Part shown: positions 23,553 to 35,800 of the stretch, one piece after another
How the letters are laid out: each line of letters starts with the position of its first letter
How positions within the stretch are numbered: position 1 is the first letter of the stretch
Assembly (NCBI GenBank): GCA_029339195.1
Contig: JAPTJF010000201.1
Coordinates: 1-64,000 of the forward strand
Direction: 5' to 3'
Origin: Micractinium sp. NFX-FRZ
Lineage: Eukaryota; Chlorophyta; Trebouxiophyceae; Chlorellales; Chlorellaceae
Length of the DNA stretch: 64,000 bases
Translations under genes and position numbers: made by a program
Notes under the pieces: generated by a model
Seen by the model: the letters and a program-made list of their open reading frames with translations, nothing else
Told to the model about the DNA's origin: nothing
Database searches by the model: none

Positions 23553-25188
23553 CTACTCCCCCTTGCGCTTGCTGCGCCCCTTCTTCTTCTCGCTGCCCCT
23601 GCCGTAGAACACAATCTGCAGTGCCAGAATCGCATTGAGCAGCGTGCCTGCAGCACACAAGGGGGGTGGACACAACTCATGGGTCGTCCGTGACGGCAGC
23701 AGGCAGGTGTGGACAAAACGGGTGGGAAGGGCGGTCAGGGCAGGCAGGACACAGTACAGGGGTTGAGGCCGGAATGGCAATCCCAGGCAGGAGCGAGCTG
23801 ACCGGCCTGTGCAGCATACACACACACCGCCGCAGTGATCCCCAGGCACCAGCCAGGCAGACGAGGTGCCATGCTGGCGGACGCTCAGCGTGCGCACGCA
23901 GCAGGCAACTCACTGATGATTGCGCCACGCAGCATGGCCGGCCCCGCCTGCTCCTGAATGGATGTGAAGATGCGGGCGGCTGCGCCGGCGGTGTTGAGGG
24001 CATACGTGATGATGCTGAGCTGGCCGGTGCTCTTGGCGCGCAGGTTGGCCCAGACCTGGGGCAGCCTGCAGGTTGCGTGACGTGTGCACATGTGTTGCGC
24101 TGCTGTGAGCTGTTGCGAGTTTGTTTCCATTGAGCTTGAGGGTGGCACAGTCAGGCGTGCTGGTCGCAGGGCCCCCACCCGCCGCCACGGCGCCGCCGCC
24201 CGCCGGCACGGTAACATCCCAGGGGCAGCAGCGGGCCCAAACACCCGACCGGCGCCCTCGCCCACCCAGGGGGCACCATAACGCGGTTGCTGCAGTACAG
24301 CGGCACCCACAGAAAAACACACAATCCAGCTGCACAGCTGACGTGGCACCCCGACCAACCTTTCAACACTCGCCCCCCTACAAGAAGTAACTCCCACCTG
24401 ACCAACTACTGAGACCCAGACCCACTTGGAGGCCACCAGGATGAGGTTGTTGCAATCGTACAGCGTCGAAATGTGCGCTGTGCTGAGCTGGCCGCTCATC
24501 GCCACCGCGCCGGCGCCCGCCAGCAGCGCAAACGTTGTGGTGGCGCGCGCCAGGGATCGGCGCTGGTAGTTGTAGATGAGGAACAGCAGGAGGCCGTTTT
24601 GCAGCAGCAGGGCCTGCGGAAGGTGATGCCGGGGCGGGGAGGGGGTGAGGCCAGTGGGCGAGCGGCAGGGGCATAAGGGTGCTGTGCCGCTAGCCGGGCA
24701 GCGGCGCACTGCACTGCACGCTGTCTGTGCTCCCGGGCACGTCTGCCCCCCATGCCAAGCGTGCACCCACTCACCACCGTCTCGCCGAAGGCGCTGAAAG
24801 GCAGTCCCATGATGAAGCCGTAGGTCACGGCAATCACCAGGCCCAGAGTCTCCAGCTCAAACGACAGCGGTGCCAGGCCGGCGGCGCTGCGCGCCCGCAC
24901 CACATTCAACACCTGCGGCACCTTGACCAGCGTGCTGCCCGCCAGGATGCCATATCCCAGGCCCTGCGGTGCGAGACAGGCAGGGAGGGCGGGGAGGAGG
25001 CGCTGGGCTAGAGGAGGCGGGCAGCCTGCGCGCCATCGGATCTCGCGGCGGCATTGGCTGCAGAGCGACCAGCCACCTGTCCATGAGCCCACCTTGCTGA
25101 TCAGGGGCTTCAGTATGTCGGGGGGAGGCACTCGGCCGTGAACGACCTCCTCCAGCGCTTTGCGCAGCAAGGCTACGAGGTCGGCCAT
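23553..25188 (-). CDS. MPDU1: MPDU1-family PQ-loop protein (mannose-P-dolichol utilization)
   Basis: Five exons: 25093-25188, 24775-24963, 24426-24613, 23914-24065 and 23553-23647; 239 aa, the usual family length. The first PQ-loop appears as GLGYGILAGSTLVKVPQVL and the second as SKLPQVWANLRAKSTGQLS, spliced across the intron 3 junction. GLPFSAFGETV-ALLLQN between them is also characteristic. The C-terminus is basic (EKKKGRSKRKGE), resembling an ER retention-type KK tail. In animals MPDU1/Lec35 is needed for use of dolichol-P-mannose and dolichol-P-glucose in N-glycan and GPI synthesis at the ER. An algal role is inferred from the family. Confidence 0.92.
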
Positions 25189-25829
25189 GGTTGGCGGGTC
25201 GAGCAAGCCACGCAGCGAGCGCCGATTGGGCAGAGGAAACGGATGTGACTGCTGGCACCGGCACTGTCACCGCCAGCGGTGACGGGCTCTTGTGGGTGGA
25301 GCGCGTGCATGCATGCAGGCCTGTGCACAACCCAAGGATTTTCTACATGGGTCGCAGCAATTTGAGTTCATCGTCATCATTGATTGGCATTGGAAGAGTC
25401 TGTGCTGGACCGCTGCTTCCCACAAGATTCTCACCCCCTGCTGTCTCCTTGCTCCACCTTGCACGGCCTGGGTGTGCTGTCGGATGCTGATCGTCACATT
25501 ATGCAGCATCCGATACTTGGATGCCATAAGAAGTTGGCAATGCACTCGCAAAAGGGCTGGGCGAACGTGGCAGGGAAAGTGCATGGGGTACCCCGCCAGT
25601 GGGGCGGCATACAGACACGGGCAGATATGGTGGGAAATCAGATAGCGGGACCGGATTGTTCAGTGCTGTCATGTTGAAGGGGAACTTAACGGCTGCTTCA
25701 TGCATTGTGCGTTCACGGTCATGCGTCCAGGCTGCAGCGCTGTAGGCACAGCGTCGCCGTGCCGCCGTCATGCCATCGCTTCTCTCATAACAAATCCAGA
25801 GTTACCACATTTGCACGCCGTGCGCCGGC
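25189..25829. other. intergenic between two minus-strand genes
   Basis: Promoter side of MPDU1 and 3' side of the tetraspan gene, visibly less GC-rich than the genes. Nothing else is recognised. Confidence 0.4.
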
Positions 25830-27440
25830 TCAGCCGCGGCAGCAGCGGAAGATGGAGGAGACGAGCATGGCGGCAAAGAGGCCGCACTCCACCCACGCCA
25901 TGATGGGCACAGCCTCACGGGCGGTGGCCACAGAGTCGTTGGCGGGCTGGGCCCCAGGGGGCAGGGGGTCCGTGGCATTGGCCTGGATCACGCCGCCAGC
26001 CACAGCCCACCTGCGGCAAAGAGGGGGGAGAGGGTGGGGCGGGTTTCAGCAAGAGAAAGTTCATGGGGAGGGGAGGGTGGCGTGGCGCGCTGGCCGGCAC
26101 CCGGCAGCGTACTGCGCCTGGCGGCCACAGTTCGCCCCACTCGTGACGCTTCACAGCTGTCAGCACTGGCACTGTGTTAGCGAAGCCTCCTCACCAGGCA
26201 GTGCCCGCTGCAGCCAGGAGGATGTCCAGAATCTTGCCCAGGCCTGCAAGAGGGGAGGGGCAGGCAGTGTGAGAACGACTAGGACGAGGGGAGGACACGT
26301 GCAAGCATGCGCGGAAACGAGCAGGCGCAGCAGAGGGGGCAGGGTGCGGGCGGCACGTGTGTTCCTTCACTCACCGCACAAGTTGCAGGTGCAGCACTGG
26401 AGCAGCGAGACCGCCAAGCTGACCGCCAGGCTGACGCCCACCACCACAAAAGTGTAGCTGCGGGGGGTGCAGGCAGGGGGGTGGGCAGGGGGGCAGGGCG
26501 TGGCGATGAGATGGCTGTGCTGTGGCAAAATCCGGCCGACTGCAAGGCTGGTGTGCGCACCCGTCTGACATGCAGCCCATGCCAGCAGCGAGTGCATCCA
26601 GTATGTGGGTGGTGTGCTACAGTTCCGGCGGCACCCATCACCAAGCGTCACCGCTGGCGGCAGCACCCACATGCACACCAGCTCGCCGGCAGCACCCGCC
26701 AGCGGCTCAGCACTCGCTGCCAGCTGGCCACCCCCCCCCCGGCTCACGTGCATAGGGAGCTGCTGCCATAGTCGGTGCCTAGGAGGCACTGGTAGTTGAA
26801 GTCCAGCACTTCTGACCCCTCAACCGCCACGTTGACATCCACCAACTTTACCGCCACCACCACCGCAATGGCTGCAGGCAGAGGGGAGTGTGTGAGTCGC
26901 AACCTGACGCGGGTGCAAGCCAAGAAACTGGCGAGCACACCAGCACACCCCGCATCGATCCCTGTGGCACAACAGCCAGCATGGGCCTGCACCCAAGTGG
27001 CGTGCAAGGGCGCTGCCTCGCGCAGACACTGTACGGTACTGCCGCCGCGACGGCGCCCTCTCTGCCCCCGTACGGTATCCGCGCAGCGCTCAGCCAGCGC
27101 CATCCTGCAGCCGCTGCAGCCAGAACCCACCTATGGCCACTATGCCCTGCAGCAGGAGAGGAGAGGGGTTGCAGAGAGGCGGTTGTTGCCCAACAGACGG
27201 GAGCGGCTGGAGCCGGCGCTGGGGTAGCAAGCGGCATGGGCAGCCTGCTGCAGCGGCCCTCCAGCAACGCGCCACAAATTCCGGAACTGGTGTTCAGGCC
27301 TGTGAGAGCGCCTCGCCCTGCAGCGCTGCCAGAGGTACCAAAATAGCGCATCGCTCCAAATTGTGTGCCCGCGTCCCGCCTCCCACCTGACAGAAGGCCG
27401 CCACGTGAAACAGGATAGAGCATGGCGCACAGGCTCCCAT
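25830..27440 (-). CDS. four-TM MARVEL/CASP-like membrane protein
   Basis: Six exons: 27387-27440, 27131-27146, 26748-26871, 26375-26457, 26195-26243 and 25830-26010; 168 aa. Spans: ILFHVAAFCQGIVAIAIAVVVAV; TFVVVGVSLAVSLAVSLLQ; ILDILLAAAGTAWWAVAGGVI; IMAWVECGLFAAMLVSSIF. The small charged loop between TM1 and TM2 and the Asn-containing loop between TM3 and TM4 fit the MARVEL/CASP-like fold. The 16-nt second exon is required to keep TM1 open. The start at 27440 follows from phase, as the longer frame upstream does not splice correctly. Likely a trafficking or membrane-domain tetraspan. Specific role unknown. Confidence 0.75.
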
Positions 27441-28505
27441 AGCGCGGGTCTCGGAGAGTGGGCTGGTCGGAAGCGGGCTGGCCGAAAGTCGAGAGTGCCT
27501 GCAAAGCTGCGTCTTAGATAGTGTTCAGAGTGGCCAGGGTGATTGCTCGCGGGCTAAGTCCCAAACGCGGCGACACACGTTTAGACAGGTGGCACTCGGC
27601 GACAGGTGGCGCAAGGCAAGGCGCAAGGTTGGCTTGGTGAGGCTTCCAGCCTGCTTTCAGCGGGGCCTGGTCAACGTGAGGCACATGATCCTGCGTTCTG
27701 CGACCTGCAAGTCATGTACGGATAGTCGTGAGAAGTGCGGGGAAGGCCAGCAGGAGTCGAGTCGGGTGTCCAGGCAGCCGCCGCAAGGCATGGACCGTCG
27801 TGATCAACAGTGCAGCCTCCGCCACCATAAAGCTCCCGGCTGCCCTCCCATCCTGCAAGCCTCGCAACCCATCCACCTCCATTTAGCATTGTGCAAGCCT
27901 GCTGGCCTACGCCTGCAAATCGTTGTCTGGTGCCTACACCTGGTGCTGCGCGTGTCCGGCACTGCTGCACTGTCCGGCACTGCTGCAACTGACTCAACAG
28001 ATGCGCCCCTTGTGTCGGCTTCTCAAGTAGCAGTGATGAGGAGAAGCAGCGTGTTGGCCTGTGGGGGGGGGGTGTGGTCCTCTGGATAGAGCAGCAGGTA
28101 CGAGGGCGGGACGCCTGGCGGGCGGGAGCGGGGCGGGAGGGGTCCCAAAGGGGCACAGGTCTAGGGTTCTGTATCATTTCCTCCTGGTCTTCGTGATCTC
28201 CACTTTTACAGGGGCCTCTGTCTTGAGGGGCGTCCGTAGGAACGAGAGCTCCTGTCCCACCTATCGAAAGGCGCAGCTCGCGAGGTTGGTGCGTGCTGCG
28301 CTGCTACATGTGTCGCTCAGGCAGCTGGATGCGACCGAGTGCAGACCCGTGTCGGGCCTTATTGAAGGGTGCGCTGCAGCCACCGCTACCGCCACCGCCA
28401 CCGCCACCGCTCGCCGCCGCCGCCACCGCTCGCCGCCACCGCACCGACACCCTGCCCTATCCCTTGCAGATCACTGTCCCCAGAGAGCCTGGGCCTGCCG
28501 GCTCC
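27441..28505. promoter_or_regulatory. 1.07-kb divergent intergenic region with GCC trinucleotide tract
   Basis: Lies between the tetraspan gene (-) and the small coiled-coil gene (+). A (GCC)n-type tract with interruptions occupies about 28376-28446, probably in the 5' UTR of the + gene. No further gene is seen. Confidence 0.45.
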
Positions 28506-29270
28506 ATGGCGCGCCGGCAGCACCACGCGCCGGGCCCAGCGGCAGCCCCTGACCCTACGCTTCAGATAGAGCAGCTGGAGGGGCAGCTGCGGCAGCTGAA
28601 TGTTGCGCTGCTGGGGCGGGTGGCGGATGCGCAGGCAGAGACGCTAGGTGAGCTTTGCGGCTCCGCACATGCTATTACTGTCCTGTGAAAGGGGTGCAAC
28701 CCTCGCTCAATGTGAAGTATACCCGTGTATCTGCTACGTTGAGATTGCTCAGCATGGGCTCGACCAGCTGACACTCCCTCGCTCCCCCGCTCCCCCGCTC
28801 CCCCTGCTGCCGTGCAGCACACTTGGAGCTGTTTGAGACGGGAGTGCAGGGGCTTGAGGTGAGGGGCTGGGCTGCTTCCCAAGGGATGACGTTGCAGGTT
28901 GCAGGAGTGCATGTGAGGCACCAAGTCCACCAGTCATAAAGACAGGCGGCAGCCTGACAGCACGGCTGCAGCAGTGTGCTGCACAGCATCCCTGCCGCCG
29001 CTGGTCCCTTGCATCTAGCCCACGTACTGCCTGCCCCCGCTCTTGCCGCAGGCGGCTGCACGACACACGGCGGCACGGCGTGCCGAGCTTCTGGCCTCCG
29101 CCAAGCGGCTAGCCACAGAGCTGCGAGGGCTGGACTTGATTGCTGGGCATGTGCAGTCAATAGATGAGCTAGTCAAGCGGCTGGAGGCAGCGGCAGGGGA
29201 GGTGCTGGCCAGCGGGGCGGCTACGGCTGCGGCGCAGGCCGCAGCGGCAGAGGCCAGGGCGGACGGCTAG
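28506..29270 (+). CDS. small coiled-coil protein, possibly BLOC/BORC-like subunit
   Basis: Three exons, 28506-28647, 28818-28858 and 29052-29270, give 133 aa. After an Ala/Pro/Gln-rich lead, residues ~18-115 are almost continuous amphipathic helix (IEQLEGQLRQLNVALLGRV; AELLASAKRLATELRGL; VQSIDELVKRLEAA), ending in an Ala-rich tail. Size, helicity and the L-x-x-I-D-x-L-x-x-x-L-E ending recall small BLOC-1/BORC subunits, but no diagnostic motif is present, so this is only a suggestion. A TGTAA signal follows 107 nt after the stop. Confidence 0.65.
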
Positions 29271-29820
29271 CTGTCGGCGCTTTTGACGTCATTCAGGGGT
29301 GTGCTGTGTTTGTGATATGCCTGTGGAGGCGCACACACATGCTGAGCTCACTCTGGCTGCACAGCAAACACCACATTGTAAAACAGCTGATGGAGCATGC
29401 AGAAGAGGCTGCTGGCCCTCCCCACGGGACATCAACAAGGGTGGACCCACAGCGCTGCCCAGCTGGCAACCCTGCCTTCACGTTTTGGTCCCGCGCACAT
29501 CTCAAGGAATCGGCGCCTCTTGCAAGTCGATAGTGACGTCACATTTGTCTCGGCTTGCTAGTTCAGGGCCGCAGGAGGCTGTCGGGACGCCATCCGGCAA
29601 CAGGGTTGTTGATCGTGGCTCAGGCAAGCGCATACAGCCTCCTGGCCCGTGCAACGAAGCTTGAGATGAGCGATGCACCGCTCCGCGCCGCAACCTGTTG
29701 CTATCTGCCTGCGGCCTTGCCGCCGCCCGCCCTTGGCCGGCGCTGCTGCCTCTGCGCAGACCCCCTCCCTGCCCCCTCCACTGCCTCCTGTTGTGCAGGC
29801 CGCCACCCCATCCAGACGCC
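29271..29820. other. intergenic between tandem + genes
   Basis: Holds the 3' UTR of the coiled-coil gene, with TGTAA at 29377-29381, and the promoter of the PfkB-LOG gene. No additional gene is seen. Confidence 0.5.
29377..29381 (+). terminator. TGTAA poly(A) signal
   Basis: The chlorophyte near-upstream polyadenylation motif UGUAA, 107 nt downstream of the stop at 29270. Confidence 0.55.
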
Positions 29821-32800
29821 ATGGCGGCACCTCAGGTCGTGTCTGTGCAGCAGCAGGCGATTGTTGACCACCTGTGTGTGATCAAGGATGAGGCAGAGCT
29901 GAAGCAGGTGAGGTGGGAGGGGCGGGAGGCCGGCAGGGAGCGGTGTGGCAGCAGCACACCCCCGCCCCTGCCTGCCGTGTCGACTGCCGTGCTGTTCCCA
30001 TGTGGCAAGGCAGCAGCCCACGCGCCCCACCACGTCCTCCCCCAGTCCCTGCCCCTCTTTGCCAACAACCCAACGCAGCCGCTCGCCCTTGCCCCGCCTC
30101 TTCACGGAATGTGCGACGCCAACGAATGCATGTGCCTTTCCTCTCTCTCTCCTTGCCCCCTCTGCTGCAGTTGGTGGGCGAGGACAATGAGATTGGCGGG
30201 AGCCACCGGGTGGCGCTGTCGGAGGTGCAGCGGATCCTGACCAGCGTGGGAGAGTACTACAGCAAGGCTGGTGAGTAATGCACAAATGAGCGGGTGAGGC
30301 GAGGTGTGGGGAGTTTTGGTGTTGAGGTGAACGGGTTCATTGCAGGCGTGCTGGTGCATAGGTGAATTGATATGTGCGTGCGTCAGCGCACCCTCACCAG
30401 TGCGGAGAGTGTTGAAGCAAGGCTGGTGCATGAACTGAGCTGCGTTCTGCGTGTGCAGCCATGTAGCAACGTGGGCGGGGGTGCGGGTGACCCTGTCCCC
30501 TTGGCTCACCCCTCCCGTGCCGCACAGGCTTCTCTCCCCCGCAGACCCACCTGCCCCTGCTGCTCCCTGCCACCCCCACCCTCCCCGCAGGCGGCAGTGC
30601 TGCCAACACCACGCGCGGGCTGGCGGGCTTTGGCATCAGCGCCCAGCTGGTGGGCGTAAGGGGGTACGACGAGGTGAGCGGGGTGGCGTGGTGAAGCACA
30701 GCAGTGATGTGATGCAGGGTGGGGGTGCGCCGCCAGCCCACCCTGTCATCAGCAGCCGCCACTGTCCTCTCCAGTTGCTTCCAAGCACTGCTGCTCTCTT
30801 CCCCTCCCTTCCCCCCATCCCTGTTTTTGCACGAGAGATGTGTGCTTGTCGGAAGCCACTTCTGCTTCCCCCTCCTGCGCTCCCCACCTCCTCCGCAGCC
30901 AAACTCCCGCTTCTCAGTTCTGCCATGCACTACCCCGCAGCCAGGCGCCCTTTACCTTGCTGCAAACCGACCTATCCTAACACACAACGGATGTGCGCCC
31001 CTCCTCCCCCCACCTCCTGCAGTGGGGCACCCTGTTTTCCTCTTCCATGAAGCGCTCCGGCGTGGATGTGGGAGCCATGCTGACCAAGCAGGGCCCCACC
31101 GGCCGCTCCTGCATCCTGTCCTGCGGCGGGCAGCGCACCATGCGCACCTGCCTGGACGGCTGCCCGCGCTTGGAGCCTGGGGAGCTGCAGGCGGGGAGCT
31201 TCGAGGGCGTGCAGTGGGCGTACCTCAGCGCCTGTGAGTGGCGTGCTGTGCTGTGCTGTGCTGTGCTGTTGCTGAGCCGGGGGAGCCGCAGGCAGTCCTG
31301 ACCACCCCATCTCACCTCCCCTTTTTTCCACTCCCTCAATGGGCTGCGTGTCCTTCTGTGAGCCACCATGGCTTTCTTCCTCTCCCTTCTGCAGACTGCC
31401 TGTACACCCCGGGCCTGATGGAGCGGTCTGTGGAGCTGGCCAAGGGCGCGGGCTGCCAGGTGGCACTGGACCTGGCCAGTTTCGAAGTCATCCGCAGGTG
31501 CGAGGACACGTTCTGACACAGAAAGATGCTCTTTCACTGAAAAGTTCATTTTGTGCCGTCAGGCAGCTGTGGTTGGGGGAGCTTGAGGTGAGCCGCAGGT
31601 CTGGGGGATGATTTGCAAAAGGGGCTGCAATGTCCCAGTGGCTAGGGGCAGGGGCGGGGGGCAGCTTTTCAGCCGCTTCGAGGTGGGGTTTGACGCACAT
31701 CCGCTGTCGAGCGCGGTCCAACGGCCCCCTGCGCTCCAGCGGCGCCACCTCCGCTGCCGGCCCGCTCCTGGCTACCTCCTCCCTCTGCTCGCCCGCACCT
31801 TCTGCGGCGCCCTGGCATCCCTGCGTCTCCATTATCCGTGCTTCTTCTCCATGCACGCCTCCCTTTCTTCCTTGTCCTGCAGCTTCCGCAGCGCGCTGGA
31901 GCCGACCCTTTACTGCCATTGGCGTCTGCCTCCTCACCCACTCGTCTTGTCTTCCTCCGCCTGCAGCTTCCGGGTGCGCCTCAGCGTCCCTGCTGCCCAG
32001 CGGCTCCAGCACATCTGCCGCATCACTTACCGCCCCCACATTCTCTCTCTCCCCGCAGCTTCCGGGGCGCCCTGGAGTCCCTGCTGTCGGGCGGCTCCAT
32101 CGACGTCTGCTTCTGCAACGAGGACGAGGCGGTGGAGCTGGTGGCAGGGGAGGGGGCGGGCACGGGAGGTGAGGGCGGGGCAGGGGAGAGTTTGATGGTT
32201 GAGAAATGAGCATATAGCATTGTGTGCCAAGAGGCAGAGCCCGCAGAGCTGGCGGCAGGGAGAGGAGGTGGGAGAGGAAGTGGGAGAGGGCTGCAAAGAC
32301 CCCTGGCAGCAGCAACCAAAGATCACGGCCACACTGAAGCACTGAAGACTTTGACTGGCGGGCGGTGTGCGCGGGGTGTGTGCAGGGGCCTCTCTGGCAC
32401 AGTGGTGCAACCAGCACCTGCAAGTGACACGTGACTGCCTCGCGTTTCTGTTGGTGTATCCCTCCTTCCCTGCAGGGGGTGTGCGTGACGGCGACCCCGA
32501 GGCGGGGCTCGCCTACCTGGCAGAGCGGTGCAACCGCATGGCTGTGGTGACGCTGGGAGAGAAGGTGAGGGGCCCTGGGAGGGAGCAGGGGAGGGGGACG
32601 TGAGGGGGCGAGCAGATGAGCGTAGGCATCGTAGAGCAAGGTGAGGGAGTGGGGGGGCAAGGCGGGGTGTGACGCAGGTGGCAGGTGGGGCGTGGCCTGC
32701 TGGGATAGGAGGTGAGAAGGGGAGGTGGTAGGGCGGATGAGAGGTGGTTTCTTGAAGGGCAGCTGCGGGAGGCGCACACGCACCTTGCCGCCTGGCACAC

Positions 32801-35800
32801 GCCCCGGCGGCTTCGGCCGGCCACCCCCATCCTCACACCTGCCCTCTCGCCCATGTGCCTGCAGGGCTGCCTAATCAAGGAGCGCGGTGCTGACGAGATC
32901 ATCGGCATGCCCGCCTGCTCGGGTGTCAAGGCAAGTGGAGGACGGCAGGCAGGGTGCCACGCCCGGCGTGCGCATGCACGCAATCCCAGGCTGCCTTGTG
33001 CCCCTCTAAACCTCCCCCCAGGGCCTCCGCGCCCTCACTCTTCTACTGGCCCTGCCCCTGCCACCAGCTGGCGTCACCCACGCTGCCCTTGCCTTCAGCC
33101 CACCCAACCCTGCGCTCCACCTCCCGGCACCCCTTGGTCTCCCCCTGCCTCGTGCCCTCCCCCTGCCCCCTCACCGTCCACTGTGCAGGTGCCTGACCAC
33201 TGCGCGGTCGCCCTCTTTGCCTCTCGTTCCTATCGCTCCTCATCTACTAATCACGACCTCCCTCTTCCGCCCGCGCAGGTCGTGGACACGACGGGCGCGG
33301 GCGACCTCTTTGCCTCCGGCTTCCTCTACTCGCTCATCCAGGGCTTCAGCCCCCGGCGGTGCGGCGAGATTGGCTGCATGGCGGGCGGCGCGGTGGTGCA
33401 GACGCTGGGCGCGGAGATGGGGCGGGAGCAGTGGTCGTGGGTGCACCAGCGCATGCACGGCGAGCTGGCGGGGGCGGTGGTGCGAGACAGCGCGGCCGCG
33501 GTGCAGCAGGTGCGCATGGGCAGGGGGGGTGCGGGGGTGGGAGTGGGGTGGAGTACGTGCATCTGCGGTGCACCGGACACGCAGGCGGGGGCGGGAGGGA
33601 GGTGCAGGGAAGTGGGGGCTGCGTACAAGCAGTGGCGGCCCTGGCCCCTGGCACAGCCTGCACCTCGCCGCTGCTGCCACCACGCCGCGACTGGCTTCCC
33701 TCCCCCCTCCCGCCCTGCTCACACATCCATGCCCCGGCTCTCACATTACAACAGAAGTCCTCTCCCCGCGTTCCACCCCGGTGCAGGAGATGCTGGCCTG
33801 CTACGCCCTCATTGAGCAGCGCGGGCGGGGGGTGGTCTACTATGGCAGGCACGTTGCTGCTGCCAACTCGCATGCACCCTGGTTGGGGTCTGCAGCGCAT
33901 GCTGCTGCTGCTGCTGCTGCTGCTGCCGCCGATGTTTGCTGTACTCTGGGCTTGGCAGTGCATGCAGGAGTGCTTTGTGGGGAAGGAAGGATGGGAATGT
34001 GTTGACCGCACCATGCCAGCTCACGCCAGCTCAGCACCACGCCCCCGCACCTGCAGCGCCCGCCTCAAGCAGACCTCCCCGCACTGGGCGCGGGCGGTGG
34101 AGCTGGGCCGGGAGGTGGCCAAGCTGCTCAACTGCACCACCTGGTCGGGTGAGGGGGGGCAGAGGCGGGGTAGAGGAGCTGTTGTGGAAGTTGGCATGGT
34201 CGAGAAGGGGCAGAGGGGGTCCTCAGGGCCGGGGGGAGAGGTTATGGAGTGGGGCATGGCTTGGTGGAGAGCGAGGGGGTCTGCAGGGGCGGGTCAGTCA
34301 GATTGGTAAGGCGGCCCAGCTCCTTTGCTTGGCCACCACCTGGGTAGACCCCACCTGGGTGGATCCCTTCTGGCCGTGCCTGCCCGGCTCCCTGCCGCTC
34401 GCCTGCCCTACCTAGCCCACCGCACCTGCACACCCTTCCACCCACACACGCCACACCCTCCTGCCCCTCTCACTCACAAGTGCTTGCTTCATCTTCTCCT
34501 CTACAAAACCTTGCCCCTTCACCCTCACCTCCCCTCCCCACCCTCCCCCGCCCCTCGCCCCACGCCAGGCGGCGGCCCGGGCATGATGGAGGCTGCCACA
34601 CTGGGTGCGCTGGAGGCGGGCAAGCCCGTGGCGGGCATCCGCATCCAGGTGTGCTGAGGCATGCATGCATTCATACTGACTGATACTGACTGGATGAGGG
34701 ATGGAAAGGTATGGGGGCAGTGCAGGCGGGCAAGGCCATGGGTGTGGGCACAGGCTTCTAGGTGTGTGGAGGCCGCATGTGCATGCATGCAGCTGCAAAG
34801 TACAAGTGTACACTTGGGATGGATGGGGCCTGGCGAGTGTACATGGGTGTGCGGGCACTGGAGGCGGGGCAAGCCGGTGCTCAAGCCAGCCCCCCAGCTT
34901 GTTGGCTGGGCATGCCATGGCGCGCTGAGTTTGAGTCCTGGCCGTTTGCCTTGCCCGGACCCCACTTCACCCCTGCCCCCCGGGCCAGCTGCCCCTCCCC
35001 CACTCCTTGGCGCAGCGCGAGGCGGGCACCACCGTGCGCACCGCCTCCTACCTGCCGGGCGATTCCCAGGTCTTCTGCCGCTTCCTGTCGTCGCGCAAGG
35101 TGGCACTGGTGGACTCGGGTGGGTGCGGGTGGGGGTGCGGGGGGTGGGGGGCAAGAAAACGGGGGTGTGCTTGGTGGGGTTTGAAGGGAGCACAACCCGC
35201 CGCTTGCTTGCGTCGCGCAAGGTGGTAAGGGTGGTGGACTCGGGTGGGTGCGATGGGGGGTGGCGGGGTGCAGGGTGGGGGTGGTTTGGCGCAAGAGTGG
35301 AGGCCGAGCGGGAGTGAGAGTGTTGGGTGAGTGAGCAGGTGGGCAAGCTGACAGCGCCGGGGCGGACAGTGGGCGGGGCAGGCAAGCAGGGATTGGGACA
35401 CGCGACTGCATTGCTACCATTCAACAGTTGACGTACCGTGCACTTGCTGGACACGCTGCAGGCGTGCGCATGAAGGAGGGCGACCGCACCGCCTTCATCT
35501 TCCTGCCGGGAGGGCTGGGCACCATGGACGGTGGGTGGGCGGGGTGAGAGCGTGAAGGCAGCCCATTGTGCGTCAAGGCTGATCAGCTGTGAGTGCGGGG
35601 TGGCCCTGTTGTGAGCCGCATTGCCCAGCCGCACATGCACTGGGCGCCATGGGTTGCTGCCTGCTCGCCTCGCGGTGGTTCTGCTGCCAAGACTCGGCAA
35701 GTTCGTTGCTGGTACGGGCTGCTGCCCCATGCTGCCAAACACCCTGCCCTGCCGCAGTGTGAGCCCCTCGACCACCACCACCCCTACTCGTCCCCCCTTC

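Noticed and set aside
33189..33278. Extra PfkB exon starting at 33189 (VPDHCAVALF...)
   Set aside because: It would insert about 30 non-conserved residues before DTTGAGD. Direct joining of 32930 to 33279 fits the family better.
34003..34040. CTG/GCT-rich tract (33896-33930) and Ala/Leu-run frames as coding
   Set aside because: These lie in PfkB-LOG intron 10. The GC-AG splice from 33848 to 34057 restores the LOG N-terminal motif.
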